From Natronomonas sp. CBA1123 (GTDB taxonomy: Archaea; Halobacteriota; Halobacteria; Halobacteriales; Haloarculaceae): a stretch of 64,000 nt of DNA. A program made the position numbers and the translations under genes. The notes under the pieces are model-generated. The model saw nothing but the letters and a program-made list of their open reading frames with translations, was not told where the DNA came from and did not search any database. The stretch is taken from assembly GCF_009741925.1 (NCBI RefSeq), contig NZ_WPCC01000002.1:1-64000 (forward strand). The letters run 5' to 3'. Every line of letters begins with the position of its first letter. Positions within the stretch are counted from its first letter, which is position 1. Of this stretch, positions 16,427 through 24,327 are shown in pieces.

Positions 16427-17153
16427 ACCGCATCACCTTGATGAGACTCGCTGTGAGTCCGCCAATCAAAATGTACCACCGTCCGGGAAGCCACATGAAA
16501 CCCAGTATCGCCGTTCCCGCCGCGAAGCTCCACGAAAGAGCGGTTTCGGTTCCTTCCCAAAACCCGACCACGAGCGTCAGAAACACGGCCGTCAGAACGA
16601 AATCCAGGCCGTACACTGATGGGTCGTCGATGACCCCTCCAGCCGTCGACCCCACAATCGTCGCCACGACCCAGAACGACCAGATAGCGAGGCCGCTTCC
16701 GAGGAGGAAGGCACCCTGCTGATTGCCATCACGCAGCTCCTTAATCGTGAGTGCCCAGTTCTCGTCGGCCGTGAAGAAGATACTCCCGTAGGCCTGCAGC
16801 GGCGTGAGTTTGCTGAACCACGGCCGCAACGCCGCACCCATCAGGACGTATCTAAGGTTCACGATGAACGTCGTCAGAAGTATCGCCACCGCGGGCACCG
16901 GTGAACTCCACAGCTCGACGGCGATTAGCTGTGCCGCACCGGCGAGTACGGTCGCACTCATCAGGGTCGCTTCGAACGGTGTGAGTCCCGCTTGCCGGGC
17001 CAACACGCCGAATAAGATTCCGTAGCCCGCGACCCCGAGCGCTATGGGGACACACTGTAGGTAGCCCTGATACAGCCCAGTAAGCGAGAAGGTCAGCTCT
17101 GGCGATGAGTGGTCGTCGTCCTCTCGTCCGGTCTTGTTACCATACTCAGTCAT
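16419..17153 (-). CDS. azlC: AzlC-family branched-chain amino-acid exporter subunit
   Basis: The 244-residue membrane protein shows the AzlC pattern: GYGILFGVLARQAGLTPFEATLMSATV (about residues 43-69), AGAAQLIAVELW (about 72), LLTTFIVNLRYVLMGAALRPW (about 92-112) and FFTADENWALT (about 128). AzlCD exports branched-chain amino acids or analogues. The operon is preceded by a 54-residue ORF whose promoter carries the element shared with the doxX and dsbA-like units, which links export to the same regulon. Confidence 0.88.
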   Translation of the reverse strand: MTEYGNKTGREDDDHSSPELTFSLTGLYQGYLQCVPIALGVAGYGILFGVLARQAGLTPFEATLMSATVLAGAAQLIAVELWSSPVPAVAILLTTFIVNLRYVLMGAALRPWFSKLTPLQAYGSIFFTADENWALTIKELRDGNQQGAFLLGSGLAIWSFWVVATIVGSTAGGVIDDPSVYGLDFVLTAVFLTLVVGFWEGTETALSWSFAAGTAILGFMWLPGRWYILIGGLTASLIKVMRYD

Positions 17154-17192
17154 TGTTGAGGGGTTGTTCCGATTAGCAGTGCTGGTTCGACT

Positions 17193-17357
17193 CTATCCCA
17201 GAATTCGGTCATCGGCGACTAAGCCTCCAGTTCCGTCGTCCAGCAACCATCTCGGGTCAGCCAGTTCCCACGGAATGCTGTCCGTTGGCAAGCGCTGAAC
17301 AGTCCCTGACACAACCGACCGACTGAATCCTGCGCTGTTTTCTCGATGCGAACCCAT
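17193..17357 (-). CDS. 54-residue leaderless small protein ahead of azlCD
   Basis: The frame from ATG 17357 encodes a 54-residue acidic protein that starts MGSHRENSAGFSRSV and includes WELADPRWLLDDGTGGL. The ATG lies about 30 bases downstream of the minus-strand TATA element (17386-17397), as expected for a leaderless haloarchaeal gene, and azlC follows after 40 bases. A longer frame from 17408 would start upstream of the TATA box, so I reject it. No family was recognised. It may be a real microprotein of the exporter operon. Confidence 0.5.
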   Translation of the reverse strand: MGSHRENSAGFSRSVVSGTVQRLPTDSIPWELADPRWLLDDGTGGLVADDRILG

Positions 17358-17385
17358 TACAACTCGAACGTCTCCCTGTCCACCA

Positions 17386-17402
17386 ATATATTTCAGGTAT
17401 AC
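17386..17402 (-). promoter_or_regulatory. Promoter with shared core, azlCD operon
   Basis: Read on the minus strand the core CCTGAAATATAT (17386-17397) is identical to those at 12672-12683 and 14003-14014. It is preceded by GTATA, part of a GGTATAC-type half-palindrome. The longer upstream block differs more from the other two promoters. Confidence 0.55.
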
Positions 17403-17561
17403 TACCATATTCTTGGTGTAGTGCGCTATATCTGGTTCGACACCGACTGTCTTGCCGAATCGGGAGGTTCGTGGCTGCCCTCATCGTTCGCACTGGCCGG
17501 TCCCGGCAACCCTTTACTGACCGACAATTCGATTATTCTGTAGCGAAAATGGTCCACGATA

Positions 17562-18278
17562 ATGACCGACCCAGCCAGCACGGACGGCGCCGTCCACATC
17601 TCACTGGATTTGTGGTATCCGGACTGTTGGGAAATCGAAACGACGGAGCGATTCGACGTGGGTATGCTCGGGTACGGCATCTACACGACGGGGGAGCGAG
17701 TCAGCACGCTGTTCACGCTGCATGCCGACACGCAGGCGGCCATCGACTCGGCTATCGACTACATCGCGGACTATCCGTACGTCCACGCCGTCTCGGAGAT
17801 GAATCCGACATACCGACACGCGACCACCCCTGTACCGGGCAATGCCATGCGGGACCTGCTCGTCGACCACGACGGTCGAAAGCAGATTACCAACGCGTTG
17901 ATGTCACGAGGGTTCGTCTGCGCCGGGCCAATCGACATCAGAGACGGCCGGGAATTTTGGTCGCTTGCCACGAACCACGACCGCGAAACCGTCCAGTCGA
18001 AACTCAACGAAGTGCGTGACGAGCGGGATGCGGACATCAACGTCCGCAAAATCACGAACTCCACTTGGCAGTCGGGAGCCAACGCATTGCCGACCGAGCG
18101 GCTGACCCAGCGGCAACTCGAGGTGTTTCGCCTCGCTCGGGACGAGGGGTACTACGACTATCCGAAGGAAGCTTCGGCGAGGGAAATCGCTGAGGAACTC
18201 GAAATTTCGACCTCGACTCTCCACGAACACCTGCACAAGGCAGAGGCGATACTGCTCGGACAGAACGACGAACGGTGA
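17562..18278 (+). CDS. HTH_10 (bat-type) transcriptional regulator
   Basis: The 238-residue protein has a C-terminal HTH_10 domain: LTQRQLEVFRLARDEGYYDYP then REIAEELEISTSTLHEHLHKAEA (about residues 180-228). The N-terminal 170 residues form a beta-alpha sensor-like region starting HISLDLWYPDCWEIE. It is divergent from the azlCD unit and sits between the two halves of the stress cluster, so it is a good candidate for the regulator that binds the shared promoter element. That link is inferred from position only. Confidence 0.85.
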   Translation: MTDPASTDGAVHISLDLWYPDCWEIETTERFDVGMLGYGIYTTGERVSTLFTLHADTQAAIDSAIDYIADYPYVHAVSEMNPTYRHATTPVPGNAMRDLLVDHDGRKQITNALMSRGFVCAGPIDIRDGREFWSLATNHDRETVQSKLNEVRDERDADINVRKITNSTWQSGANALPTERLTQRQLEVFRLARDEGYYDYPKEASAREIAEELEISTSTLHEHLHKAEAILLGQNDER

Positions 18279-18340
18279 CCGGTCGCCGCCGGCAAGCCGA
18301 ACCCCAGCGAAACGCGATAACGGTCACCGAAGTGACGTGG

Positions 18341-19564
18341 CTACGATTCGGGGGCGAACCAGGCAAGGACGAGGCCCACCACGGCGATTCCGGCCGCATA
18401 GGCGAATGCGCTGGTGTACGTCTCCGTCGTGTCGATTAATACGCCCGCGACCAGCGGTGCGCTGAATGCCCCGGAAACACCTGCGGTTCCGAGCAACGAG
18501 AGGGCGGTCCCCGACACGTCCAGGTCCACCGACTCCTGTACGTAGGTGTACACGACCCCGAAGGTGAGTTGGATGACGAACCCGGAGACGACCAGTAAGA
18601 GCGCAATCAGCCGAACGCTCGACGTGCGAGCGATGAGGAGTACAACGGGGAGGGCCACCAGGAACGAGACCTTGATGACTGGTAGCCGGCGCCGCCCGAG
18701 CACCCGGTCGGAGAGGTAGCCACCGCCCGCCCGCGAAACGACGCCCACTGCTGGAAACAGCGAGGCTAGCAGGCCGCTGAGGCCCAGCGAGATGCTGAAG
18801 TTCTGAGACAAGTACGTCGGCATCCAACTGTTCATAAACAGGTACAGGGAGTAGGCCGCGAAGGCCAGAACACAGCCGAATCGCACGGGTCGTGATTGGA
18901 GCACCTGTGAGAAGTTCTGAATCGCGGTTTCGGAGGTCTCCCGTGGCTGTCGTTGAACGAACCGAAGCGATACCCCGAACACTGCCAGTGCAGCAACGGC
19001 ACACAGCGCTACGATGAGGAAAGTGGCTGCCCAGGCGTGTGAGCGCGCGACGATTGGTGTCACGATTTGGGCGAGAGCGAACCCGGCCGGCGCACTCGTC
19101 GTGAACAGTCCGAGCGCCGTCCCCCGAGTGTCGTGGGTAAACACCTGCCCGACGACGTTTGCCGATGCGGTCCAGATGACTCCGATACCGGCACCGGCGA
19201 TGACACGTGCCACGAGGAGCAGCCAGAACAGGCCGTTCGCTCCGGCCCACCAGCTGAGTATCGATGCGCCAGCGACGGTGAAGGTGGCGGCAACCGTCGC
19301 TGTCACGTCGCCGTACCTGTCGATCCCGGCACCCAATAGGAAGTTCGTTACCGCCCACGCTCCGGGCGTTGCACTAACAATCCAGACCGCGGTCGAGGAG
19401 GAGACGCTGAACTCCGACGTGATAATCGGGAGCACGCTCGCTGGGACGATGATGTATCCCTGGGTGACCACCGAAAGCAGCCAAGCCCCGATGAGACACC
19501 CGATTGCGCTCCGCTGGTCGGTGAAACTGGCAGTCGAGACCGAGGAACCAGTTCGGGTTGCCAT
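18341..19564 (-). CDS. MFS transporter
   Basis: A 407-residue major facilitator superfamily protein with 12 predicted spans. Visible signatures are LGAGIDRYGDVTAT in loop 2-3 (about residue 74), ARVIAGAGIGVIWTASAN (about 114) and GGYLSDRVLGRRRLPV in loop 8-9 (about 268). The symmetric layout resembles the nitrate/oxalate or NNP-like group of MFS carriers, but the substrate cannot be read. I chose the ATG at 19564 (MATRTGSS), because the longer form from 19621 adds a non-hydrophobic extension. It converges with the HTH_10 gene at 18278. Confidence 0.82.
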   Translation of the reverse strand: MATRTGSSVSTASFTDQRSAIGCLIGAWLLSVVTQGYIIVPASVLPIITSEFSVSSSTAVWIVSATPGAWAVTNFLLGAGIDRYGDVTATVAATFTVAGASILSWWAGANGLFWLLLVARVIAGAGIGVIWTASANVVGQVFTHDTRGTALGLFTTSAPAGFALAQIVTPIVARSHAWAATFLIVALCAVAALAVFGVSLRFVQRQPRETSETAIQNFSQVLQSRPVRFGCVLAFAAYSLYLFMNSWMPTYLSQNFSISLGLSGLLASLFPAVGVVSRAGGGYLSDRVLGRRRLPVIKVSFLVALPVVLLIARTSSVRLIALLLVVSGFVIQLTFGVVYTYVQESVDLDVSGTALSLLGTAGVSGAFSAPLVAGVLIDTTETYTSAFAYAAGIAVVGLVLAWFAPES

Positions 19565-19724
19565 TACTCGAAGACTCCCCGCTTTGACGGTGAGTACACA
19601 CCCGGATATGGCAGGTCCCATCCAGCAATCGGAGATTCACAATCAAGGCTTGGTTTGAGGGTAATCGGGGGTTCTGTGACTTACGCCCCGTATTCAGCAC
19701 GATGCCCGAAACTCCATTTTATAA

Positions 19725-19763
19725 TTACTTGCGTGAGGATTCTGGCCTGTCTGAATCTGCCAT
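19725..19763 (-). pseudogene. Truncated partner gene, first 12 codons
   Basis: Eighteen bases downstream of the decayed gene at 19782-20224 an ATG opens MADSDRPESSRK and then stops. This looks like the start of a partner gene cut short, since haloarchaea often have a second small gene in this place. The evidence is weak. Confidence 0.25.
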
Positions 19764-19781
19764 AGTCCCGTTCATCTATCA

Positions 19782-20224
19782 TCAATCGGCGGTGAGTGCC
19801 AGTATTCGATCCTCGAATAGTCTTTCGAGTGCCGTCCATAGGATTTCCGTTGGAACCGTCTTGCTGAACCGCGCCCGCTCGTGGCCGTCGTCTTCGCGCT
19901 GTGGAGTTTCGTATTGGAAATGCAGTGGGCCAAGCTCTGAGTAGTCGTCGTCTCGGTGCCACCCACAATTGAATCCCGTTCGGGTCGGCGTAGTGAATCC
20001 GATAGAACGCTGTCTCATCGGCAACCGCCATTCGAATCCAGCGTCGGTATCTCAGGCCCGGTCGGCGGAACGATACGGTCGGGGTCGATTCCTGCCTGGA
20101 GGGACCGTTTGATGATGCTGTCTGGTTTGTAGACGACGTTCGTGGTGACTGGATGCCGTTTCAGCACATCTCGGAGTCCCTCGTAGGCCGAACAGTCGGT
20201 CGTTCCTGAAAGCCCCATCTGCAT
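19782..20224 (-). pseudogene. Conserved haloarchaeal protein broken by two frameshifts
   Basis: Three overlapping frames make one protein. The first (from ATG 20224) gives AYEGLRDVLKRHPVTTNVVY up to PEIPTLDSN. The second gives MAVADETAFYRIHYADPN. The third gives NCGWHRDDDYSELGPLHFQY and ends ILWTALERLFEDRILALTAD at 19782. Joining them needs removal of one A near 20032 and insertion of two bases near 19984. I recognise the layout (PTLxxx, FYRxHYADPN, GFxCGWHRDDD, LGPxHFQY) as a conserved haloarchaeal small protein, perhaps of the TumE/DUF6516-like toxin group, but the family is uncertain. Two independent shifts make real decay more likely than sequencing error. The start overlaps the orc1/cdc6 stop by one base. 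Confidence 0.65.
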
Positions 20225-21252
20225 TACTGCACCGGCGACGCGGCGGCCGAATCGACAAGCGAGTATTCTCGGTCCCGGCTTGTTCCCTTGGCTTCGAGGA
20301 GGTTGTACTGGGCCATCTTGGAGAGATACGACCGAACCGTCCGCTTCGTCCGGGGGTCATCGACTTCTTCGCTGTAGCGGTCGTGAATCTCACTTGGACT
20401 GAGCGGACCGCGGTCACGAACGATGTCGTAGACTGTCCGCTGATGGGGCGTGAGTGAATCGAGGCTCTTCTGTCTGATCTGGGCACGGGCATCCTCGGCG
20501 GCGTCCAGAAGAATATCATCGGTAATCCGCCCACGATTTTCGCGGTCAGCCTTGTTAGCGGCCGTCCGCAGGATACCGATGGCGAGGCGGGCGTCGCCGG
20601 CGGCCGCATCGGCGATCCGATAGAGCTGGTCGTCGTCGACAACGTCCTTCTCAAGCCCCCACTTCGCTCGGGCACTCACGATGTCGTACAGTTGCTCGTC
20701 GTGATATTTGTCCATCCGGACGTGTTCGCTGGAGCGCAGCCGGCTCACGAGACGGTCGTCGACGCGGCTGAACAGCTCCTCTTCTTTGTTCGCGATGCAA
20801 ATGATTGCGAACTGCGGGAGGCTATGGAGGTCGTAAATGACGCTTGGGTCTTCGAGCTGGTCGGCTTCGTCAAGGATGACGACCGTCCGGGGGCCGTCGT
20901 GTTGCTGCAGGCGGTCGATGAGTTCGTCGTGTGGTGTCGACTGCCGGTGGATGTCGATAGTCGCGCCGATGTCGTCGAGAATCTGGTAGAGCGCTCGGAA
21001 TCGGGTGTAGTTTCGCCAGCAGTTGACGTAGGTGGCCTCAACGTCGAGGACCTCTTCCCGAAGACGCTCGGTGACGAATTTCGAAATACAGGTCTTTCCA
21101 GTCCCGCTCGGCCCAGTGACGACAGCGGTATCGGCGGGATCGCCGTTCGTGATCGGTTCGAGGACACTGGAGAGGTGGTTGACCTCGGCGTCGCGATGCT
21201 CGATTTCTCGAGGGACGAACCCGGCCCGAAGCACGCGAGCATCACGAATCAT
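20224..21252 (-). CDS. Orc1/Cdc6-family replication initiator
   Basis: The 342-residue protein is an archaeal Orc1/Cdc6 AAA+ ATPase: Walker A GPSGTGKTCISKF (about residues 47-59), YVNCWRNYTRFRALYQIL (about 75-92), Walker B VVILDEADQLED (about 123-134), sensor 1 ICIANKEEELF (about 151) and arginine-finger/sensor-2 GDARLAIGILRTAANKA (about 218). The C-terminal winged helix begins at SLTPHQRTVYDIV (about 265). It binds origin repeats and loads the MCM helicase. The short N-terminus and separate origin-like DNA directly upstream suggest a plasmid or secondary-replicon initiator. Confidence 0.93.
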   Translation of the reverse strand: MIRDARVLRAGFVPREIEHRDAEVNHLSSVLEPITNGDPADTAVVTGPSGTGKTCISKFVTERLREEVLDVEATYVNCWRNYTRFRALYQILDDIGATIDIHRQSTPHDELIDRLQQHDGPRTVVILDEADQLEDPSVIYDLHSLPQFAIICIANKEEELFSRVDDRLVSRLRSSEHVRMDKYHDEQLYDIVSARAKWGLEKDVVDDDQLYRIADAAAGDARLAIGILRTAANKADRENRGRITDDILLDAAEDARAQIRQKSLDSLTPHQRTVYDIVRDRGPLSPSEIHDRYSEEVDDPRTKRTVRSYLSKMAQYNLLEAKGTSRDREYSLVDSAAASPVQ

Positions 21253-21420
21253 CTGTTGTTGACAGCCCTGTTTTTTTGGCTAGTACTAAAAAACGTAACC
21301 GGGGTGTTTCCGGAAACGACCCATTTTATGTTCTCGCAACTGGCCCAATCAGCGCGCTGTGGTGCGTTTCTTGTTTGTGGAAACAAAGCGTTTCAGGGAT
21401 TTCCCGAATCAACTCACAGG
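21253..21420. other. Candidate replication origin upstream of orc1/cdc6
   Basis: Directly before the initiator gene lie an inverted repeat with GTTTTTT and AAAAAAC arms (21270-21294), a perfect palindrome GTTTCCGGAAAC (21306-21317), and TTGTTT-GTGG-AAACAA (21371-21386) followed by a GCGTTTCAGGG tract. Motifs of the TTTCC/GGAAAC plus G-run type are typical of haloarchaeal origin recognition boxes, and the A/T runs could serve for unwinding. The position next to orc1/cdc6 supports this. Confidence 0.5.
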
Positions 21421-21628
21421 GTGCAAGTGATGCAGCAGACGCTCATCGAACCGGTCCGGACCGCCACGAACGGCCTTGAGATGCGCAACGTCGACGGCGT
21501 TCGGATCGGGACCGCAGTAATCTGGTTCCTCGAGCAGCTGAACGCACAGGGCGACGGCTGAGACTGGCTGGACGGTCCCGTCAGGCTCCGATGTGCAAGC
21601 TCTGTGCATACGCCGAAACGGTTATCAC

Positions 21629-21653
21629 TCTATGTGCAGAACTTGCACATAGA
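21629..21653. promoter_or_regulatory. Palindromic operator of the toxin-antitoxin operon
   Basis: A perfect inverted repeat with 10-base arms (TCTATGTGCA and its complement) and a GAACT spacer ends one base before the antitoxin ATG at 21654. Two more TGTGCA half-sites lie upstream at about 21590-21608. The palindrome covers the expected transcription start, as expected for autorepression by a ribbon-helix-helix antitoxin. Confidence 0.75.
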
Positions 21654-22022
21654 ATGAGCGCAAGCGACGATCCGCGACGGGTCCATTTCCAGTCTCCGGA
21701 GTATCTCGTCGACCGACTGGATGCGATCGCGGAGCTCTTCGATAAGGATCGGACAGATCTGCTTGTCGAGGCGATTCGTGAGTACATCGAAGACACCGCC
21801 GATAGCGAGACGTTCCAGGAGCTCGTCGCGACGAAGTACTACGACGACCAGCTTGAGTTCGAGACGGTCAAGCAGCTGGTCGGCGCCGAGACTGCCCAGC
21901 GACTCCGTCTTCTCAAAGCGGATCTCGAGGATGAACCACTCGATCTCGCTGCCCCCGACGACGTCGACGTCTACGATGGCGACGCGACGGCGGTCGAGAC
22001 CGGAGCCGACGACGAGCGATGA
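21654..22022 (+). CDS. Ribbon-helix-helix type antitoxin (VapB-like)
   Basis: The 122-residue protein begins with a ribbon-helix-helix pattern: RVHFQSPEYLVDRLDAIAEL then DRTDLLVEAIREYIED (about residues 9-45). The remaining acidic region probably wraps the toxin. The ATG at 21654 directly follows the operator palindrome. A longer frame from 21591 would run through the operator, so I reject it. The stop overlaps the start of the PIN-domain gene by four bases (ATGA), the usual antitoxin-toxin arrangement. Confidence 0.8.
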   Translation: MSASDDPRRVHFQSPEYLVDRLDAIAELFDKDRTDLLVEAIREYIEDTADSETFQELVATKYYDDQLEFETVKQLVGAETAQRLRLLKADLEDEPLDLAAPDDVDVYDGDATAVETGADDER

Positions 22023-22588
22023 GCGGCCGGCGACTGCGAACGGTTGTCGCCGACACTAGTGCGCTCGTCAGTCTCGCGGTTCCCCGAGCCGACGCGACCG
22101 TCGGTACCGACACCCCGGATCCGTTCCAGTATCTCCTCACCTCGTGTGAGGTGTTCGTGCCGCCAGAAGTGGTCGCGGAACTCCGTGATATCACGCAGTA
22201 TCAGGATATCCACGCCGCGGCTGCGAACAACGTCCTCGCGGCCCGCGACTACTACACGATTGACGACCCCTACGAACGCGAGGATACACCAGACTCGCGG
22301 CCAACGTTTGGCCTTGACGACGGCGAAACCGACGGCATCGTCCTCGCAAACGCGCTTGATGTCGATGGGTTTCTCACCGACGAATTCGGCGGAACGAACT
22401 TCCCGCTCATCCACGCCGTTCTTCAGGGGCCGCGGATCGTCCCGACACCACGCCTCATCGTCGAATACGCTCGGAACGGACATCTGAGCCCCGAAGAGGC
22501 TCGAACGCTGATCACGACGATTAGCCCGCATCGGAGCTGGGAGAATAGTCCCTACGTCACGCAATTGCTCCACCGTCTCGAGGAGTAA
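22019..22588 (+). CDS. PIN-domain protein, probable VapC-like toxin
   Basis: The 189-residue protein has the PIN-domain acidic residues: VVADTSALVSL with Asp at residue 12, VPPEVVAELRDI (about 51-62), DDGETDGIVLANAL (about 101-114, Glu and Asp) and GFLTDEFGG (about 118, Asp). PIN proteins are metal-dependent RNases. With the antitoxin just upstream this is probably a VapBC-type toxin. It is longer than the usual 130-residue VapC because of an insertion after strand 2 and a C-terminal helical extension, so a different PIN clade is possible. Confidence 0.82.
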   Translation: MSGRRLRTVVADTSALVSLAVPRADATVGTDTPDPFQYLLTSCEVFVPPEVVAELRDITQYQDIHAAAANNVLAARDYYTIDDPYEREDTPDSRPTFGLDDGETDGIVLANALDVDGFLTDEFGGTNFPLIHAVLQGPRIVPTPRLIVEYARNGHLSPEEARTLITTISPHRSWENSPYVTQLLHRLEE

Positions 22589-23187
22589 CCAGCCTTCGAG
22601 TGGCGACGCCGAACACCCAGCGTCGGCGACGGCACTCGAAAGCCCTCGGCCGCTCGGCATCCCGCGACCGCGCGCGACTGCGTCTCGCTGGCCCTCGTTC
22701 GCTTCGCTCACGAGAACGCCGCTGCGCGCCTCGTCCCTGCGGTGCCCTCAGGCGATGCCTGAGGACTAGCGAGAGCTTCGCTCTCGCGTCGCTTGCGAGG
22801 TCGGGGGACGTTCGCGGCGCTTTGCGCCGCGAGATCGGGAAACGCAGTCTCCCGGCGACCGAGGCGCCCTCGCCCTTTCTGAGCCCGTTAGGACGGTTGA
22901 TGGCAGGCCGAGTGACGTGGTGCCACCGGAAGAGCTCGCCCAGCAACTCGACGCCGGCGGGACGGAGGGCTGAGACGACCCCACCGCATGGCGAACGACG
23001 CGGCAGAACCTCTCGACGTTGCCCAAGCCACGCTCGCTTACGAGGCCAACCACCAACTCTCTGTCTGAGCGATCACGGTCGACGAAGAGTCCGGATCGAT
23101 CTAGCTCTTTTGAAGAGGTTTTGATTGTTTACTGCGGGAACAGGTCCCTGACGATACTTTCATCACAGATCACGGCGATTCGCCTGC
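22589..23187. repeat. Hairpin-rich noncoding region
   Basis: No supported gene lies in these 600 bases. At 22746-22832 there are three perfect hairpins with three-base loops: CCTCAGGC-GAT-GCCTGAGG (22746-22764), GCGAGAGC-TTC-GCTCTCGC (22769-22787) and a third with nine-base arms TCGCGGCGC around TTT (22812-22832). A weaker one (TTCGCTTCGCTCACGAGAA region, about 22695-22720) precedes them. Downstream, 22919-22972 reads like a protein tail (EELAQQLDAGGTEG then stop) and 22988-23068 could encode 26 residues starting MANDAAEPLDVAQ. Both look like remnants of plasmid genes. Confidence 0.7.
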
Positions 23188-24222
23188 GTGTATCTCTACA
23201 CGCCCGACGAAATCGACCGCGAACGGGCGCACCATCAGGCGGTCATTCAGGGGGCCGACGACATCGACGGGAAGCGAATCGGCAACCTTGGCGAACTCGC
23301 CTTTGAGCAGTTCTGTCGTGAATACCTGCCCGTCGAGCTATGGGAGTGGCAAAACGAGGCCGCCATCCGCCGGTGTAACCCCGAGAGCTTCTCGGGTTAT
23401 GACTTCGAGGTCTTCGGCTACGAGGTTGATATCAAGACTTCGCGAGACGTCTCCGCATTTCGACCTGCAGCCCTCCTTGAGAACGATCCCGACGACGACA
23501 TCATCGTGATGGTCTGGCACCGCGACAACGAGGACGCGCTCATCCTGCTGGGATGGGAGCGGACAGAGACCCTCAAATCGAAGGTCAGCACGCAGTCGGC
23601 CTACTCCGGGGAGGAACCAGAGAAGCTCGCCCACCTCGCCGCCCGCCCGATGAACGAGTTCCACGAACTTGGCCCGAACACGGCACATCTCAACCAGAAA
23701 CCGCAGAACCCGTTCACACCAGGCGATCGAGTGCAGAAGGCGGGCGACTCGGAGGCATCTGTCGCCGTCGTCGTTGAGGTCTTGCCGCCGGAAAAGGAGG
23801 GACAAGTCTACGGACAAACGATGGATGGTGAGGCAGTCAGCGTCGCGTTCCCGAGTTCGCTCGACGAGGGGCCGGGGGATTGGAGAACGATCCACCCTGC
23901 CAAGCTCGCCTCCTACTGTGACGATCAAGATATCGGCCTCTACACCTACAAGCACACCAACTTGGAGTTTGCCGACAATCCGTTTGCGCCCGGTGACTAC
24001 GTCATCAAGACGGAATACGACGACCCCGATCTCGCCGTCGTGGTAGCGGTCGACGAAAATGAAGCCGACCGTGACATAAGCGTCGCCTTTCTCAACCAGT
24101 TCGACTCCGAAGACGACCAGCCATACGTCCAGCCGGCAGACCTCGTGGGGCGGTGTGAAACGGACGGTGTAAAACAGTACACCTACCATCACTCGGCGCT
24201 TGAATTCGAACCGCCGGTGTAA
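23188..24222 (+). CDS. Predicted PD-(D/E)XK-type nuclease with duplicated C-terminal domain
   Basis: A 344-residue protein from a GTG start. Residues 30-100 look like a restriction-nuclease fold: GNLGELAFEQFCREYLP (about 31, catalytic Glu helix) and YDFEVFGYEVDIKTSRDV (about 71-88), which offers Asp and the D-x-K pair. The strand IIVMVWHRD follows. The C-terminal half holds two copies of a domain of about 80 residues, starting NPFTPGDRVQKAG (about 176) and NPFAPGDYVIKTE (about 266) and both ending in YTYKHTNLEF or YTYHHSALEF. The repeats may recognise DNA or partners. The nuclease assignment rests on motif spacing only. The gene lies alone after the hairpin region. Confidence 0.55.
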   Translation: MYLYTPDEIDRERAHHQAVIQGADDIDGKRIGNLGELAFEQFCREYLPVELWEWQNEAAIRRCNPESFSGYDFEVFGYEVDIKTSRDVSAFRPAALLENDPDDDIIVMVWHRDNEDALILLGWERTETLKSKVSTQSAYSGEEPEKLAHLAARPMNEFHELGPNTAHLNQKPQNPFTPGDRVQKAGDSEASVAVVVEVLPPEKEGQVYGQTMDGEAVSVAFPSSLDEGPGDWRTIHPAKLASYCDDQDIGLYTYKHTNLEFADNPFAPGDYVIKTEYDDPDLAVVVAVDENEADRDISVAFLNQFDSEDDQPYVQPADLVGRCETDGVKQYTYHHSALEFEPPV

Positions 24223-24327
24223 CCCGCCTTCCGACTTTCCTATCTCGCGATTACCGTTAGTACATCGGCTGAACTCATCATTAATGGCTTTCAGAATTAA
24301 TGTGGTGGGGAGTCAACACACTGCCAA

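Noticed and set aside
22557-23124. Overlapping 129- and 174-codon frames in the hairpin region
   Set aside because: Both are Arg/Ser-rich low-complexity products of palindromic GC-rich DNA, with no promoter or family.
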